A DNA stretch of 64,000 bases from Olivibacter domesticus (lineage in GTDB: Bacteria > Bacteroidota > Bacteroidia > Sphingobacteriales > Sphingobacteriaceae): NCBI RefSeq assembly GCF_900109575.1, contig NZ_FOAF01000004.1, positions 186,001 through 250,000 of the forward strand, written 5' to 3'. The first letter of the stretch is position 1, and each line of letters starts with the position of its first letter. The notes beneath the pieces were generated by a model that saw only the letters and a list, made by a program, of their open reading frames with translations, was not told the DNA's origin and did no database searches. Of the stretch, positions 55,204 through 62,667 are shown one piece after another. The position numbers and the translations under genes are program-made.

Positions 55204-56136
55204 ATGATGAACCTCAAAATTGTTTTAATTATCATGTTATCGATGGCATATCAGTCATTACTTGCCCAGACAGGCGGCGATTTTAAGGCCATATACCCAG
55301 AGGGAAGGATACCCAATACAACGACTGGAAAAGTAAGACTAAAAGAAGAAAGTGTAATCGGCCAGGATGGGAAGGAACGTATATCTGGCGTGAGTATACC
55401 TACTATGCGTTATTACGCGCCAGATAAAAGCAAAAGCAAGGGTTCTGCCATCATTATATGTCCAGGCGGAGGCTATGCTATTTTAGCGATGAGCCACGAG
55501 GGTGATGAGATTGCCAAAAAATTTGCAGAAAATGGCATTGCTGCATTTGTTCTAAAATACCGCCTACCAAGTGATTTAATTATGGCTGATAAAAGTATTG
55601 GCCCTTTACAAGACGTGCAACAAGCTTTTAAAATTGTACGAGAGCATGCGACAACATATGACATTAAACCTAATAAGATAGGCATTATAGGTTTCTCCGC
55701 TGGTGGGCATCTTTCTTCTTCGGCTGGTGTTCACTATAATGATATAAAAATTGAAAATCTAAAAAACACCAGTCTACGCCCCGACTTCATGTTATTATTG
55801 TATCCTGTTATAAGTATGGATACAACGATTACACATGGAGGATCCAGAAATAATCTATTAGGCAAGCAACCAGATGAGGCTTTGGTAAAGTATTTCTCTA
55901 ATGAAACACAGATTACCAAGGACACTCCTCCTACTTTATTAGTACACGCGGAAGATGACAAAGCAGTTCCTATTGCCAACAGTAAACGGTTTTATAACGC
56001 GCTACAGAAAAATAAAGTTTCTTCAAAACTTATAACCTACCCGCAAGGTGGGCACGGCTTTGGGTTGAACAATAAAACAACCGATGATAAATGGTTTGAC
56101 CACGCACTGGAATGGTTGCACCAAGAGGGTTATTAG
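55204..56136 (+). CDS. Exported alpha/beta hydrolase (BD-FAE/acetylxylan-esterase-like)
   Basis: The 310-residue protein has a signal peptide (1-22, ending SLLAQ). It is an alpha/beta hydrolase of the BD-FAE / acyl-ester group: oxyanion-hole region IIICPGGGYAILAMSHEGDE, nucleophile elbow GFSAGGHLSSS, catalytic Asp in HAEDDKAVP and His in PQGGHGFG. Relatives act as carbohydrate esterases or peptidases; substrate unknown. Periplasmic. Start ATG 55204 (an ATG-ATG doublet). Confidence 0.85.
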   Translation: MMNLKIVLIIMLSMAYQSLLAQTGGDFKAIYPEGRIPNTTTGKVRLKEESVIGQDGKERISGVSIPTMRYYAPDKSKSKGSAIIICPGGGYAILAMSHEGDEIAKKFAENGIAAFVLKYRLPSDLIMADKSIGPLQDVQQAFKIVREHATTYDIKPNKIGIIGFSAGGHLSSSAGVHYNDIKIENLKNTSLRPDFMLLLYPVISMDTTITHGGSRNNLLGKQPDEALVKYFSNETQITKDTPPTLLVHAEDDKAVPIANSKRFYNALQKNKVSSKLITYPQGGHGFGLNNKTTDDKWFDHALEWLHQEGY

Positions 56137-56325
56137 TTTTAGTTATTGGTTATTAGTAGCAAGACTATATTAGTTGCGGGTTGTGAGTATTGTTTTTCGT
56201 ATCAAAGTACGTACCTAAGGATCACAACTTAACTACTCCACGATTTAACAACTCAACGATTTAACCATTCAACTAATTAACCTCTCAACGATTCACCGAC
56301 ATGATATCTTGATACTTGCTACTTT
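56137..56325 (+). repeat. Modular intergenic repeat, copy 14
   Basis: Starting right after the hydrolase stop: block A (TTTTAGTTATTGGTTATTAG), B (TAGCAAGACTATATTAG), C (TTGCGGGTTGTGAG), D (CAACTCAACGATTTAACC), and B' (CTTGATACTTGCTACTTTTC) at the end. It fills the gap to the convergent arginase-fold gene. Confidence 0.85.
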
Positions 56326-56326
56326 T

Positions 56327-57508
56327 CTACGAAAGCTTTTGAAAGGTTCGCCACCACAAATCTGGCATTTCGCCCTCAATAGCCATTAAATAATCTTCAT
56401 ATCTGCACGGAACCAAATGGAAGCGTTCATTCACTGATTTTGTATTAGGATAAGGTACTTGCATCCACCAGCGATCTGTTTTTTTACTTTTAATGAATAT
56501 GAGTTCGTAGCTATCATCGTTTAATGATGCACGATAAGTCACATAAGAAGATTTAGGCTGTAATGGAAAATCCTTCTTCCGATTATAAAATCCATCGACA
56601 AAATACCATAACATTTGAGCGAGTAAGGTGGCCGTTTGGCCATTTTGGTCAAATGCCGGATTGAATTCATAAAACCCAATAGAGCTTAATTTATCACTCA
56701 TTCCGGCATACCTAGATAGTTGACAAGCCTCTTCTCCATAAAAGCCGTTTGGTGAGGCATTTCCGTTTCCACAGGCATCAGTAGATCGAATAGCACCTAT
56801 ATCAAAGCTGAGCATATCTGCATTTCGGATTACGGGTTCCGCCTGATCTGTATGTCTGGCAAATAATCCCAGCCGATAAGAATCGAAGTACAATTTATCC
56901 ATCGCTTTTAAGCTGTCTTGGCTTACGTAATAGGTTTGATAGCCGATATTACTATAATTAAACAAAAAATTTGGCTGATGAAGCATGATCTTTGTCAAAT
57001 AGGTTTGAGAGTTCACCTCATTATCATCATCAACTTCTTCATCTAAATCAAGGTGAGAGTCAATTACCACAATATCGACCTTCTGTTCCAATTTTTCATA
57101 TCCTTGGAATTGAGCGTACGTGACATCCTGTCCTCCCCCAATTATTACGGGAATTATATTTTTTTTTATTAATTCCTCTACAACAGTTTTTACTGCCACA
57201 TAAGTGTCCTTTGCGGTATTACCAGCTTTGATATTACCGAAGTCTGCAATCTTTATCGCGTAATCTCCTTTGTGCAAACTATACAGTTTCTCCCTCACAT
57301 AATCCGGTGCCAAGGAACAACCCTGATTATCTACAGCATTTCGATCTTCCATCACGCCTATAATTACTAAATCAAACTGCTCTTTCTCATGATCTGGAAA
57401 TTCATCTGTAAAAACTTGTATATGTGTTCCAAGCTGACTGGTATAAAAACCTTTAGCGGGAATAAATTTCTGAATATCTACGGGAGCAAAAAAATCAACT
57501 AATGACAT
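56327..57508 (-). CDS. Arginase/ureohydrolase-fold protein annotated as formimidoylglutamase type
   Basis: The 393-residue protein has the arginase fold, but with altered metal motifs. The first motif reads IGGGQDVTYA, where arginases have GGDHS, so the His is Gln. The DAHxD motif is intact as DSHLD. The DxDxxDP motif reads SFDIGAIRSTD, so the second Asp is Gly. Bacteroidota relatives are commonly called formimidoylglutamase; whether they hydrolyse formiminoglutamate, or anything, is open. No histidine-degradation genes are near. Cytoplasmic. It is divergent from the epimerase gene. Confidence 0.75.
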   Translation of the reverse strand: MSLVDFFAPVDIQKFIPAKGFYTSQLGTHIQVFTDEFPDHEKEQFDLVIIGVMEDRNAVDNQGCSLAPDYVREKLYSLHKGDYAIKIADFGNIKAGNTAKDTYVAVKTVVEELIKKNIIPVIIGGGQDVTYAQFQGYEKLEQKVDIVVIDSHLDLDEEVDDDNEVNSQTYLTKIMLHQPNFLFNYSNIGYQTYYVSQDSLKAMDKLYFDSYRLGLFARHTDQAEPVIRNADMLSFDIGAIRSTDACGNGNASPNGFYGEEACQLSRYAGMSDKLSSIGFYEFNPAFDQNGQTATLLAQMLWYFVDGFYNRKKDFPLQPKSSYVTYRASLNDDSYELIFIKSKKTDRWWMQVPYPNTKSVNERFHLVPCRYEDYLMAIEGEMPDLWWRTFQKLS

Positions 57509-57570
57509 CTAATCGGAATTGAACTGTTGTATTTTTAATTAAAGTTTGTGCAAATATCCATTTATTAACT

Positions 57571-57578
57571 TACTTTTG
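57571..57578 (+). promoter_or_regulatory. -33/-7 promoter of the epimerase gene
   Basis: TACTTTTG fits TAnnTTTG and is preceded, 22 nt upstream, by TTTG at 57545-57548: a complete Bacteroidota -33/-7 pair. Transcription would begin near 57583, consistent with a GTG start at 57614. Confidence 0.55.
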
Positions 57579-57613
57579 AAAGTATTAATGATCAATCTAG
57601 CATAAAATAAGAA

Positions 57614-58579
57614 GTGATATTAGTTACTGGCGGAACAGGTTTTTTGGGTTCGACGCTTATAAGGCAATTACTTGCTCGCGGGCATCAGCTACGGGCAACT
57701 AAGCGCGACTCCTCTTTCATTCCCGCCGACATTGCCAATCATCATCATATACAATGGGTAACGGCTGATATTAATAATTTCTTTGAATTAAAAGATGCCT
57801 TTGAGGGAGTGACAAAAGTATACCATGGCGCTGCTCTTGTTTCTTTTGAACCTTCTGAAAAAAAAGCGCTCTTAAAAGTAAATGCCGAAGGTACGGCTCA
57901 TATTGTAAATCTTTGTATACAACATAATGCCCGCTTACTTCATATAAGCTCAGTAGCCGCCATCGGAGGCCCGAAGCCGGGAACAGCCGAAGCAGATGAA
58001 AATGATATCTGGGAATTTGACGGTACGCAGCATGGCTATTCTATTTCCAAATATGAAGCCGAAATGGAGGTTTGGAGAGGTATTGTCGAAGGATTAAATG
58101 CCGTTATTGTTAATCCATCGCTCATCATCGGGCAGCAGGCAGGACATGAAAGCACTGGTGCTATTTTTAAACTATTAAAAGACGGACTTCGTTATTATAC
58201 GACAGGTAGCGTCGGCCTTGTCGATGTAGACGATGTTGCAAGAGCTGCCATTGTACTAATGGAAAAAGAAGATATTCAAGCGGAACGTTTTATTATTAGC
58301 AACACAAACATGGGTTATCGAGAGCTTTTCTCCATATGCGCTAATTATATGGGTATTCCCGCACCAAGTAAAAATGCTACACGACCTATGTTAGGCATTG
58401 CGTGGCGAGCAGCTAAAGTCATGTCATGGTTTACCGGAAAAAAACCTGGATTAACGAGAGATACCGCGCATTCATCTTTAATGAAACAAGCTTTTTCGAA
58501 TACAAAATTTAGGGAACGGTTGAACTTTACATACAAACCCTTAGATAAGACTTTAAAAGAAATATGCGAACATATATAA
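57614..58579 (+). CDS. NAD-dependent epimerase/dehydratase family protein (extended SDR)
   Basis: The 321-residue extended short-chain dehydrogenase starts with GTG (codon for residue 1, MILVTGGTGFLGST). The only nearby ATG, at about 57588, meets a stop after five codons. The NAD(P) motif is TGGTGFLG (5-12). The catalytic Tyr-Lys lies in GYSISKYEAE, with Ser in HISSVAAIGG. Similarity is to dihydroflavonol-reductase/3-beta-HSD-like proteins. Substrate unknown. A complete -33/-7 promoter precedes it. Confidence 0.87.
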   Translation: MILVTGGTGFLGSTLIRQLLARGHQLRATKRDSSFIPADIANHHHIQWVTADINNFFELKDAFEGVTKVYHGAALVSFEPSEKKALLKVNAEGTAHIVNLCIQHNARLLHISSVAAIGGPKPGTAEADENDIWEFDGTQHGYSISKYEAEMEVWRGIVEGLNAVIVNPSLIIGQQAGHESTGAIFKLLKDGLRYYTTGSVGLVDVDDVARAAIVLMEKEDIQAERFIISNTNMGYRELFSICANYMGIPAPSKNATRPMLGIAWRAAKVMSWFTGKKPGLTRDTAHSSLMKQAFSNTKFRERLNFTYKPLDKTLKEICEHI

Positions 58580-58641
58580 AACAACGTCAAAAAAGGAAAT
58601 TCCGCAAAATCTGAACATTAAGCATTTAATAAAAGCAAAAA

Positions 58642-59934
58642 ATGAAGCATTACTACATCATTGATTTCGACAGTACCTTTACACAAGTTGAAGCGCTTGA
58701 TGAATTAGCCCGAATCTCTCTTGAACATCACCCTGCAAGAGAACTTATCTATAACGAAATAGAAAGACTCACCAACGCAGCAATGGAAGGGAACATCTCC
58801 TTTCGCGAAAGTTTAGCCGGCCGCGTTAAACTTCTTCAAGCTAATAAGTCCCATTTAGATAAATTAATAGCGATTTTAAAGAAAAAAGTTTCCTCCTCTT
58901 TTTCACGTAATAGAGATTTTCTTAAAGCCCATAACGAGGACGTGTTAATCGTTTCAGGTGGCTTTAAAGAATTCATAACCCCTGTAGTAACCCCATATGG
59001 CATAAAAACAGAAAACATTTATGCCAACACGTTTCTTTTTGATCCAGCGGGAAATATCATTGGCTATGATGAGTCAAATCCTCTTTCGGATGAAGGTGGA
59101 AAAGTAAAACTTTTAAAAACCATGGATCTTGATGGGACTATTTACGGAATAGGTGACGGTTATTCTGATTTTCAGTTGAAAGAATCTGGATTAATTGAGA
59201 AATTTTACGCATTTACCGAAAATATTGAACGCAAATCAGTCTCAGAAAAAGCAGATCACATCACGCCAAGTTTAGATGAATTTTTATATGTAAATCATCT
59301 ACCAAGAGCCATTTCCTATCCAAAGAATAGGATACTATGTTTAATCGTTGGAGATGTTCCTGAGATTTCGGTGCACTTGCTTAGAAGGGACGGTTTTTCT
59401 ATTCGCCATAAAGAAACACTAGAAGAGAAATACCTGAAAGATGTTGGAATGTTATTGATTGCAAATGGTATAAGTGTAAACAATGAGCAATTAAAACAAG
59501 CTGAAAAGCTAAAGACAATTGGCTATTTGGGAAATAGCAAAGGAGTCATAAATCGTGACCTATGCAATGAAATGGGTATTGTAATTTTTGACGATAAGAA
59601 AGGTAAAAAGCGCAGTGGAGAATTTATACCGAAAAGAATGGCTGATTTCATTAATAAGGGTGATACAGCTATGAGTAGAAATTTCCCTAACATGCAACTC
59701 CCAAGAATGCACCAGGCGCATCGTTTAATTCATATCCATCAAAATGTACCTGGAATCATGGCTCAAATCAATAATGTTTTTGCCGAACACCACATTAACA
59801 TTGTAGCTCAATTTTTAATGACAAAGGGAAATATAGGCTATGTTATAACTGACATAAGTAAAGGATACGACGATAAATTATTAAAGGAGCTTAAGCAGAT
59901 TATTACCACCATTAAGCTAAGAATATTGTACTAA
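58642..59934 (+). CDS. Phosphoserine phosphatase fused to a PGDH remnant with ACT domain (SerB-SerA fusion lacking the NAD domain)
   Basis: Residues 1-210 are a SerB-type HAD phosphatase: motif I DFDST (D8, D10), VSGGF, GGKVKLL, GDGYSDFQL. Residues about 225-340 resemble the N-terminal substrate-side part of D-3-phosphoglycerate dehydrogenase (LLIANGISVNNEQLKQAEKL, IGYLGNSKGVINRDLC). Residues 358-430 match the ACT end of SerA: HRLIHIHQNVPGIMAQINNV, ending RILY. The NAD-binding Rossmann domain and catalytic Arg-Glu-His set of SerA are absent. So the active part is the phosphatase, and the rest probably a serine-sensing regulatory domain. Overlaps a terminator stem. Confidence 0.85.
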   Translation: MKHYYIIDFDSTFTQVEALDELARISLEHHPARELIYNEIERLTNAAMEGNISFRESLAGRVKLLQANKSHLDKLIAILKKKVSSSFSRNRDFLKAHNEDVLIVSGGFKEFITPVVTPYGIKTENIYANTFLFDPAGNIIGYDESNPLSDEGGKVKLLKTMDLDGTIYGIGDGYSDFQLKESGLIEKFYAFTENIERKSVSEKADHITPSLDEFLYVNHLPRAISYPKNRILCLIVGDVPEISVHLLRRDGFSIRHKETLEEKYLKDVGMLLIANGISVNNEQLKQAEKLKTIGYLGNSKGVINRDLCNEMGIVIFDDKKGKKRSGEFIPKRMADFINKGDTAMSRNFPNMQLPRMHQAHRLIHIHQNVPGIMAQINNVFAEHHINIVAQFLMTKGNIGYVITDISKGYDDKLLKELKQIITTIKLRILY

Positions 59935-59977
59935 AAAATTAGAGCCGATTAGCTAAAGCTAATCGGCTCTAATTTTT
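59934..59977. terminator. Bidirectional terminator between the SerB-like gene and the TlpA-like gene
   Basis: A perfect 14-bp stem, AGAGCCGATTAGCT / AGCTAATCGGCTCT with a 2-nt loop, is flanked by AAAAATT and AATTTTT. It lies between the two convergent stop codons, overlapping both. Confidence 0.85.
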
Positions 59978-61100
59978 ATAATAATTCTTGTAACTTACTA
60001 TGCAATTCTTCACCGCGAAGATTTTTTGCAATAATTTTACCTTGCGGATCTATTAAAAAGTTTGCCGGGATACCACGTACACCGTATAATTTAGCCGCGG
60101 CATTATTCCAGAACTGTAAATCTGAAACCTGCGTCCAAGCCAATTTATCATCATTAATAGCCTTTAACCAAGCATCTTTTGCATTAGGTCTATCTAATGA
60201 AACCCCTAAAATAGTGAAGTTTTTATCTTTGAATTTATTGTAAGCGGCCACAACATTTGGGTTTTCCTGCCTACATGGCCCACACCAACTTGCCCAAAAA
60301 TCGATCAATACATATTTTCCTTTAAAAGACGATAATGCCACTGGTTTACCCGTAGTATCGTTCATGGTAAATTCCGGTGCAGCAACGCCTATGCTGGTAC
60401 CTTTTGCTACAGAAAGCAGCTCTCCGTACTCTGCACCAATTTTACTAGTTTGCACATCTTTCGAAAGACCGCTATACAATTTTTGCGCCTTTTCAAAATC
60501 TCTATTCGGATCTATGCCAGAACGCAAGGTGTACATACTAACCAATGAATTCGAATGCTCTGTAATAAAACGCTCCAATATATCCTGCTGCTTTGTTTGT
60601 AATGCCTCATAATGCTGTTCAAATTCTTTCTGAAATGCTTCTGTAGCCCTTGTTTCATCCGACGCTCCATAGTACATAGCCATTACCGCTGCTTCATCCC
60701 CTTTAATAGCGCTCATCTCTTTATTTAATACTGCCTGATCTTTATTGAGGGAAGTACCCCCCAAAGAGGCCTTAGCAAGCGAATCATCTGACGTAACTGT
60801 AATCTCGCCCTTTTCCAAGTATATAGGCAATAAATCCGGTGCCTCTAATTGCATGACCGGTTCACCTTTGTGTGCCATTACGAGTACCGCATTAGCCGGA
60901 TCTTGCACCGAACCTTTAAACGTAAATGCTCCATTAACAATAGCAGCCGAATCGAGTTGATTTGCACCATTAAGTCTATAAGATATATACGCTTTTGCAG
61001 GCGCATTTAAATTTCCAACTTTTCCTTTGATAACATAATCCTGTTGCGCATTCACAATCGCAGGTAATGCTAATAATGTTCCTAAAATTATTCTTTTCAT
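59976..61100 (-). CDS. TlpA/AhpC-TSA thioredoxin family protein with N-terminal DUF4369
   Basis: The 374-residue exported protein has a signal peptide (1-18, ending VNAQ). An N-terminal DUF4369 beta domain follows (KGKVGNLNAPAKAYISYRLN), then an alpha-helical middle. The C-terminal thioredoxin fold has the redox pair in DFWASWCGPCRQENP and cis-Pro in RGIPANFLIDP. Such proteins are periplasmic disulfide reductases of Bacteroidota; the partner is unknown. The leader carries the repeat shared with uvrB. Confidence 0.9.
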   Translation of the reverse strand: MKRIILGTLLALPAIVNAQQDYVIKGKVGNLNAPAKAYISYRLNGANQLDSAAIVNGAFTFKGSVQDPANAVLVMAHKGEPVMQLEAPDLLPIYLEKGEITVTSDDSLAKASLGGTSLNKDQAVLNKEMSAIKGDEAAVMAMYYGASDETRATEAFQKEFEQHYEALQTKQQDILERFITEHSNSLVSMYTLRSGIDPNRDFEKAQKLYSGLSKDVQTSKIGAEYGELLSVAKGTSIGVAAPEFTMNDTTGKPVALSSFKGKYVLIDFWASWCGPCRQENPNVVAAYNKFKDKNFTILGVSLDRPNAKDAWLKAINDDKLAWTQVSDLQFWNNAAAKLYGVRGIPANFLIDPQGKIIAKNLRGEELHSKLQELL

Positions 61101-61127
61101 CTGTTTATTTTTTGTTCTTACTTGGTC

Positions 61128-61251
61128 AGATGGAGCCTTTGATGATTAAACCCCGAAGGGCTCATGAACACAAAAGCCACCTTAAAATCTGTGAATAAAT
61201 AATCATTACCCTGTGTATTTAACAATTATTTTAATCATATCGGGTTCATTT
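61128..61251 (-). repeat. Leader repeat, TlpA-gene copy
   Basis: Block 1 (AGATGGAGCCTTTGATGATTAA, 61128-61149) and block 2 (61203-61251, from TCATTACC to GGGTTCATTT) match the uvrB leader. About 53 extra nt lie between the blocks here, containing CCCCGAAGGG, a small hairpin. The element starts 28 nt upstream of the ATG, as in uvrB (29 nt). Confidence 0.75.
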
Positions 61252-61557
61252 GAAAGTATTCTTAAAACCGCCGAGCATTTTATAAAAATCGCTCAATTAA
61301 TTATGTCTACTCCACGAATTCATGCAGTCTTCTACAAATGTAACATTTAAAATTTCTTAAGCTAAATAGTTAACAATTATTAACGAAAACACCGTTAGCA
61401 TCGATTATGAAAGGAGTTGAAACTTACTTAGTAGCAGCTAATGTTGCTTATTTGTTTTTAAGCTGTGTCTAATCAACTTTAAACAGTCGCCAAGTATTTG
61501 CCTTGTTTTCTAATTTTTCCTAACTTGCACTTCTACAAAGTATATAAAAATTTTACA
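61252..61557. other. 306-nt non-coding region upstream of ilvE
   Basis: No ORF, tRNA or riboswitch is recognised. TAACTTGC at 61521-61528 resembles a -7 box lacking one T, and would start transcription near 61533, downstream of the TTG at 61498. This argues for the GTG start of ilvE. Confidence 0.4.
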
Positions 61558-62622
61558 GTGGGACATCCGTATAATATTGAAGTAGAGTTAACACAAAACT
61601 CACAGTTGGAAAAGGTTGATTTTAACAATCTTAAATTTGGACAGATTTTATCTGATCATATGTTGGTAGCAGATTATGATGATGGTGAATGGAAAGAAGT
61701 CAAAATTGTTCCTTATGGCAACATAAGTTTAAGTCCGGCTACATCTGCCTTGCATTATGGGCAAGCAATTTTTGAGGGAATTAAAGCATATAAATTTGAA
61801 GATGACCGTGTAAGTATCTTCAGACCAGACAAAAATTTTGAACGCTTTAACAAGTCGGCTTTACGCTTGGAAATGCCGGCCGTCCCAAAAGAAATTTTTA
61901 TTGACGGCTTAAAAAAACTCATTGATATTGATCGGAATTTTGTACCTAATACCGCAGGCGCTTCCCTATATATCAGGCCCTACATGTTTGCCACAGAGGC
62001 GGCATTAGGAGTACACCCTTCTAAATCTTATAAATTCGTAATTATTACCGGGCCTGTAGGCGCTTACTATAATAAGCCGCTTCGTGTTAAAGTAGAGACT
62101 TTCTATACGCGCGCTGCTGCCGGCGGTGTTGGCTTTTCTAAAAACGCAGGGAATTATGCCTTAGCGTTATATCCTACAAAGCTGGCCCAAGACGAAGGTT
62201 TCGATCAATTAATCTGGACCGATGCCAAGGAACATAAATATGTAGAAGAAGCCGGTACAGCAAATCTCGTATTCATGCTTGGCGACACATTGGTTACTCC
62301 TGGATCAGACACTGTTTTACAAGGTGTTACTCGTCATAGCATTATGGATATTGCTAACAGTTGGGGCATAAAAACCGAAACACGAGACGTTAGTGTGAAA
62401 GAACTAATTGACGGCATTGAAACGGGACAGGTGAGCGAAGCTTTTGCCGCCGGTACTGCCGCCACACTTACCCCAATCAGCGAAATAGGATTTGAAGGAA
62501 AAGTTTACAAATTAAGTGATCCAGAAACTAGAACCTTCTCCAATAGGGTAGTGAATTATCTTAATGACTTACGTTATGGTAAAATTGAAGATCCTTTTGG
62601 ATGGAACTTTATTGTAGAATAG
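61558..62622 (+). CDS. ilvE: Branched-chain amino acid aminotransferase
   Basis: IlvE exchanges amino groups between Leu/Ile/Val and 2-oxoglutarate with PLP. I choose GTG 61558 (354 residues), near the usual length. A TTG at 61498 would add 20 hydrophobic residues without family similarity, and a probable -7 box lies between the two. Visible are the fold-type-IV features: SATSALHYGQAIFEGIKAY, the catalytic Lys in FSKNAGNYALALYP, EEAGTANLVFML, and AAGTAATLTPISEIG. Cytoplasmic. Convergent with the AsmA-like gene. Confidence 0.93.
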   Translation: MGHPYNIEVELTQNSQLEKVDFNNLKFGQILSDHMLVADYDDGEWKEVKIVPYGNISLSPATSALHYGQAIFEGIKAYKFEDDRVSIFRPDKNFERFNKSALRLEMPAVPKEIFIDGLKKLIDIDRNFVPNTAGASLYIRPYMFATEAALGVHPSKSYKFVIITGPVGAYYNKPLRVKVETFYTRAAAGGVGFSKNAGNYALALYPTKLAQDEGFDQLIWTDAKEHKYVEEAGTANLVFMLGDTLVTPGSDTVLQGVTRHSIMDIANSWGIKTETRDVSVKELIDGIETGQVSEAFAAGTAATLTPISEIGFEGKVYKLSDPETRTFSNRVVNYLNDLRYGKIEDPFGWNFIVE

Positions 62623-62626
62623 CTAA

Positions 62627-62663
62627 ATTTAGGCATTGTGAACTGTATTCGCAATGCCTAAAT
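62627..62663. terminator. Inverted repeat between ilvE and the AsmA-like gene
   Basis: A perfect 12-bp stem, ATTTAGGCATTG / CAATGCCTAAAT with a 13-nt loop, lies between the convergent stop codons. There is only a weak T-run, so terminator function is likely but not certain. Confidence 0.6.
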
Positions 62664-62667
62664 GATA

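Noticed and set aside
61498-61557. Upstream TTG start of ilvE
   Set aside because: It would precede the probable transcription start, and adds residues unlike the family.
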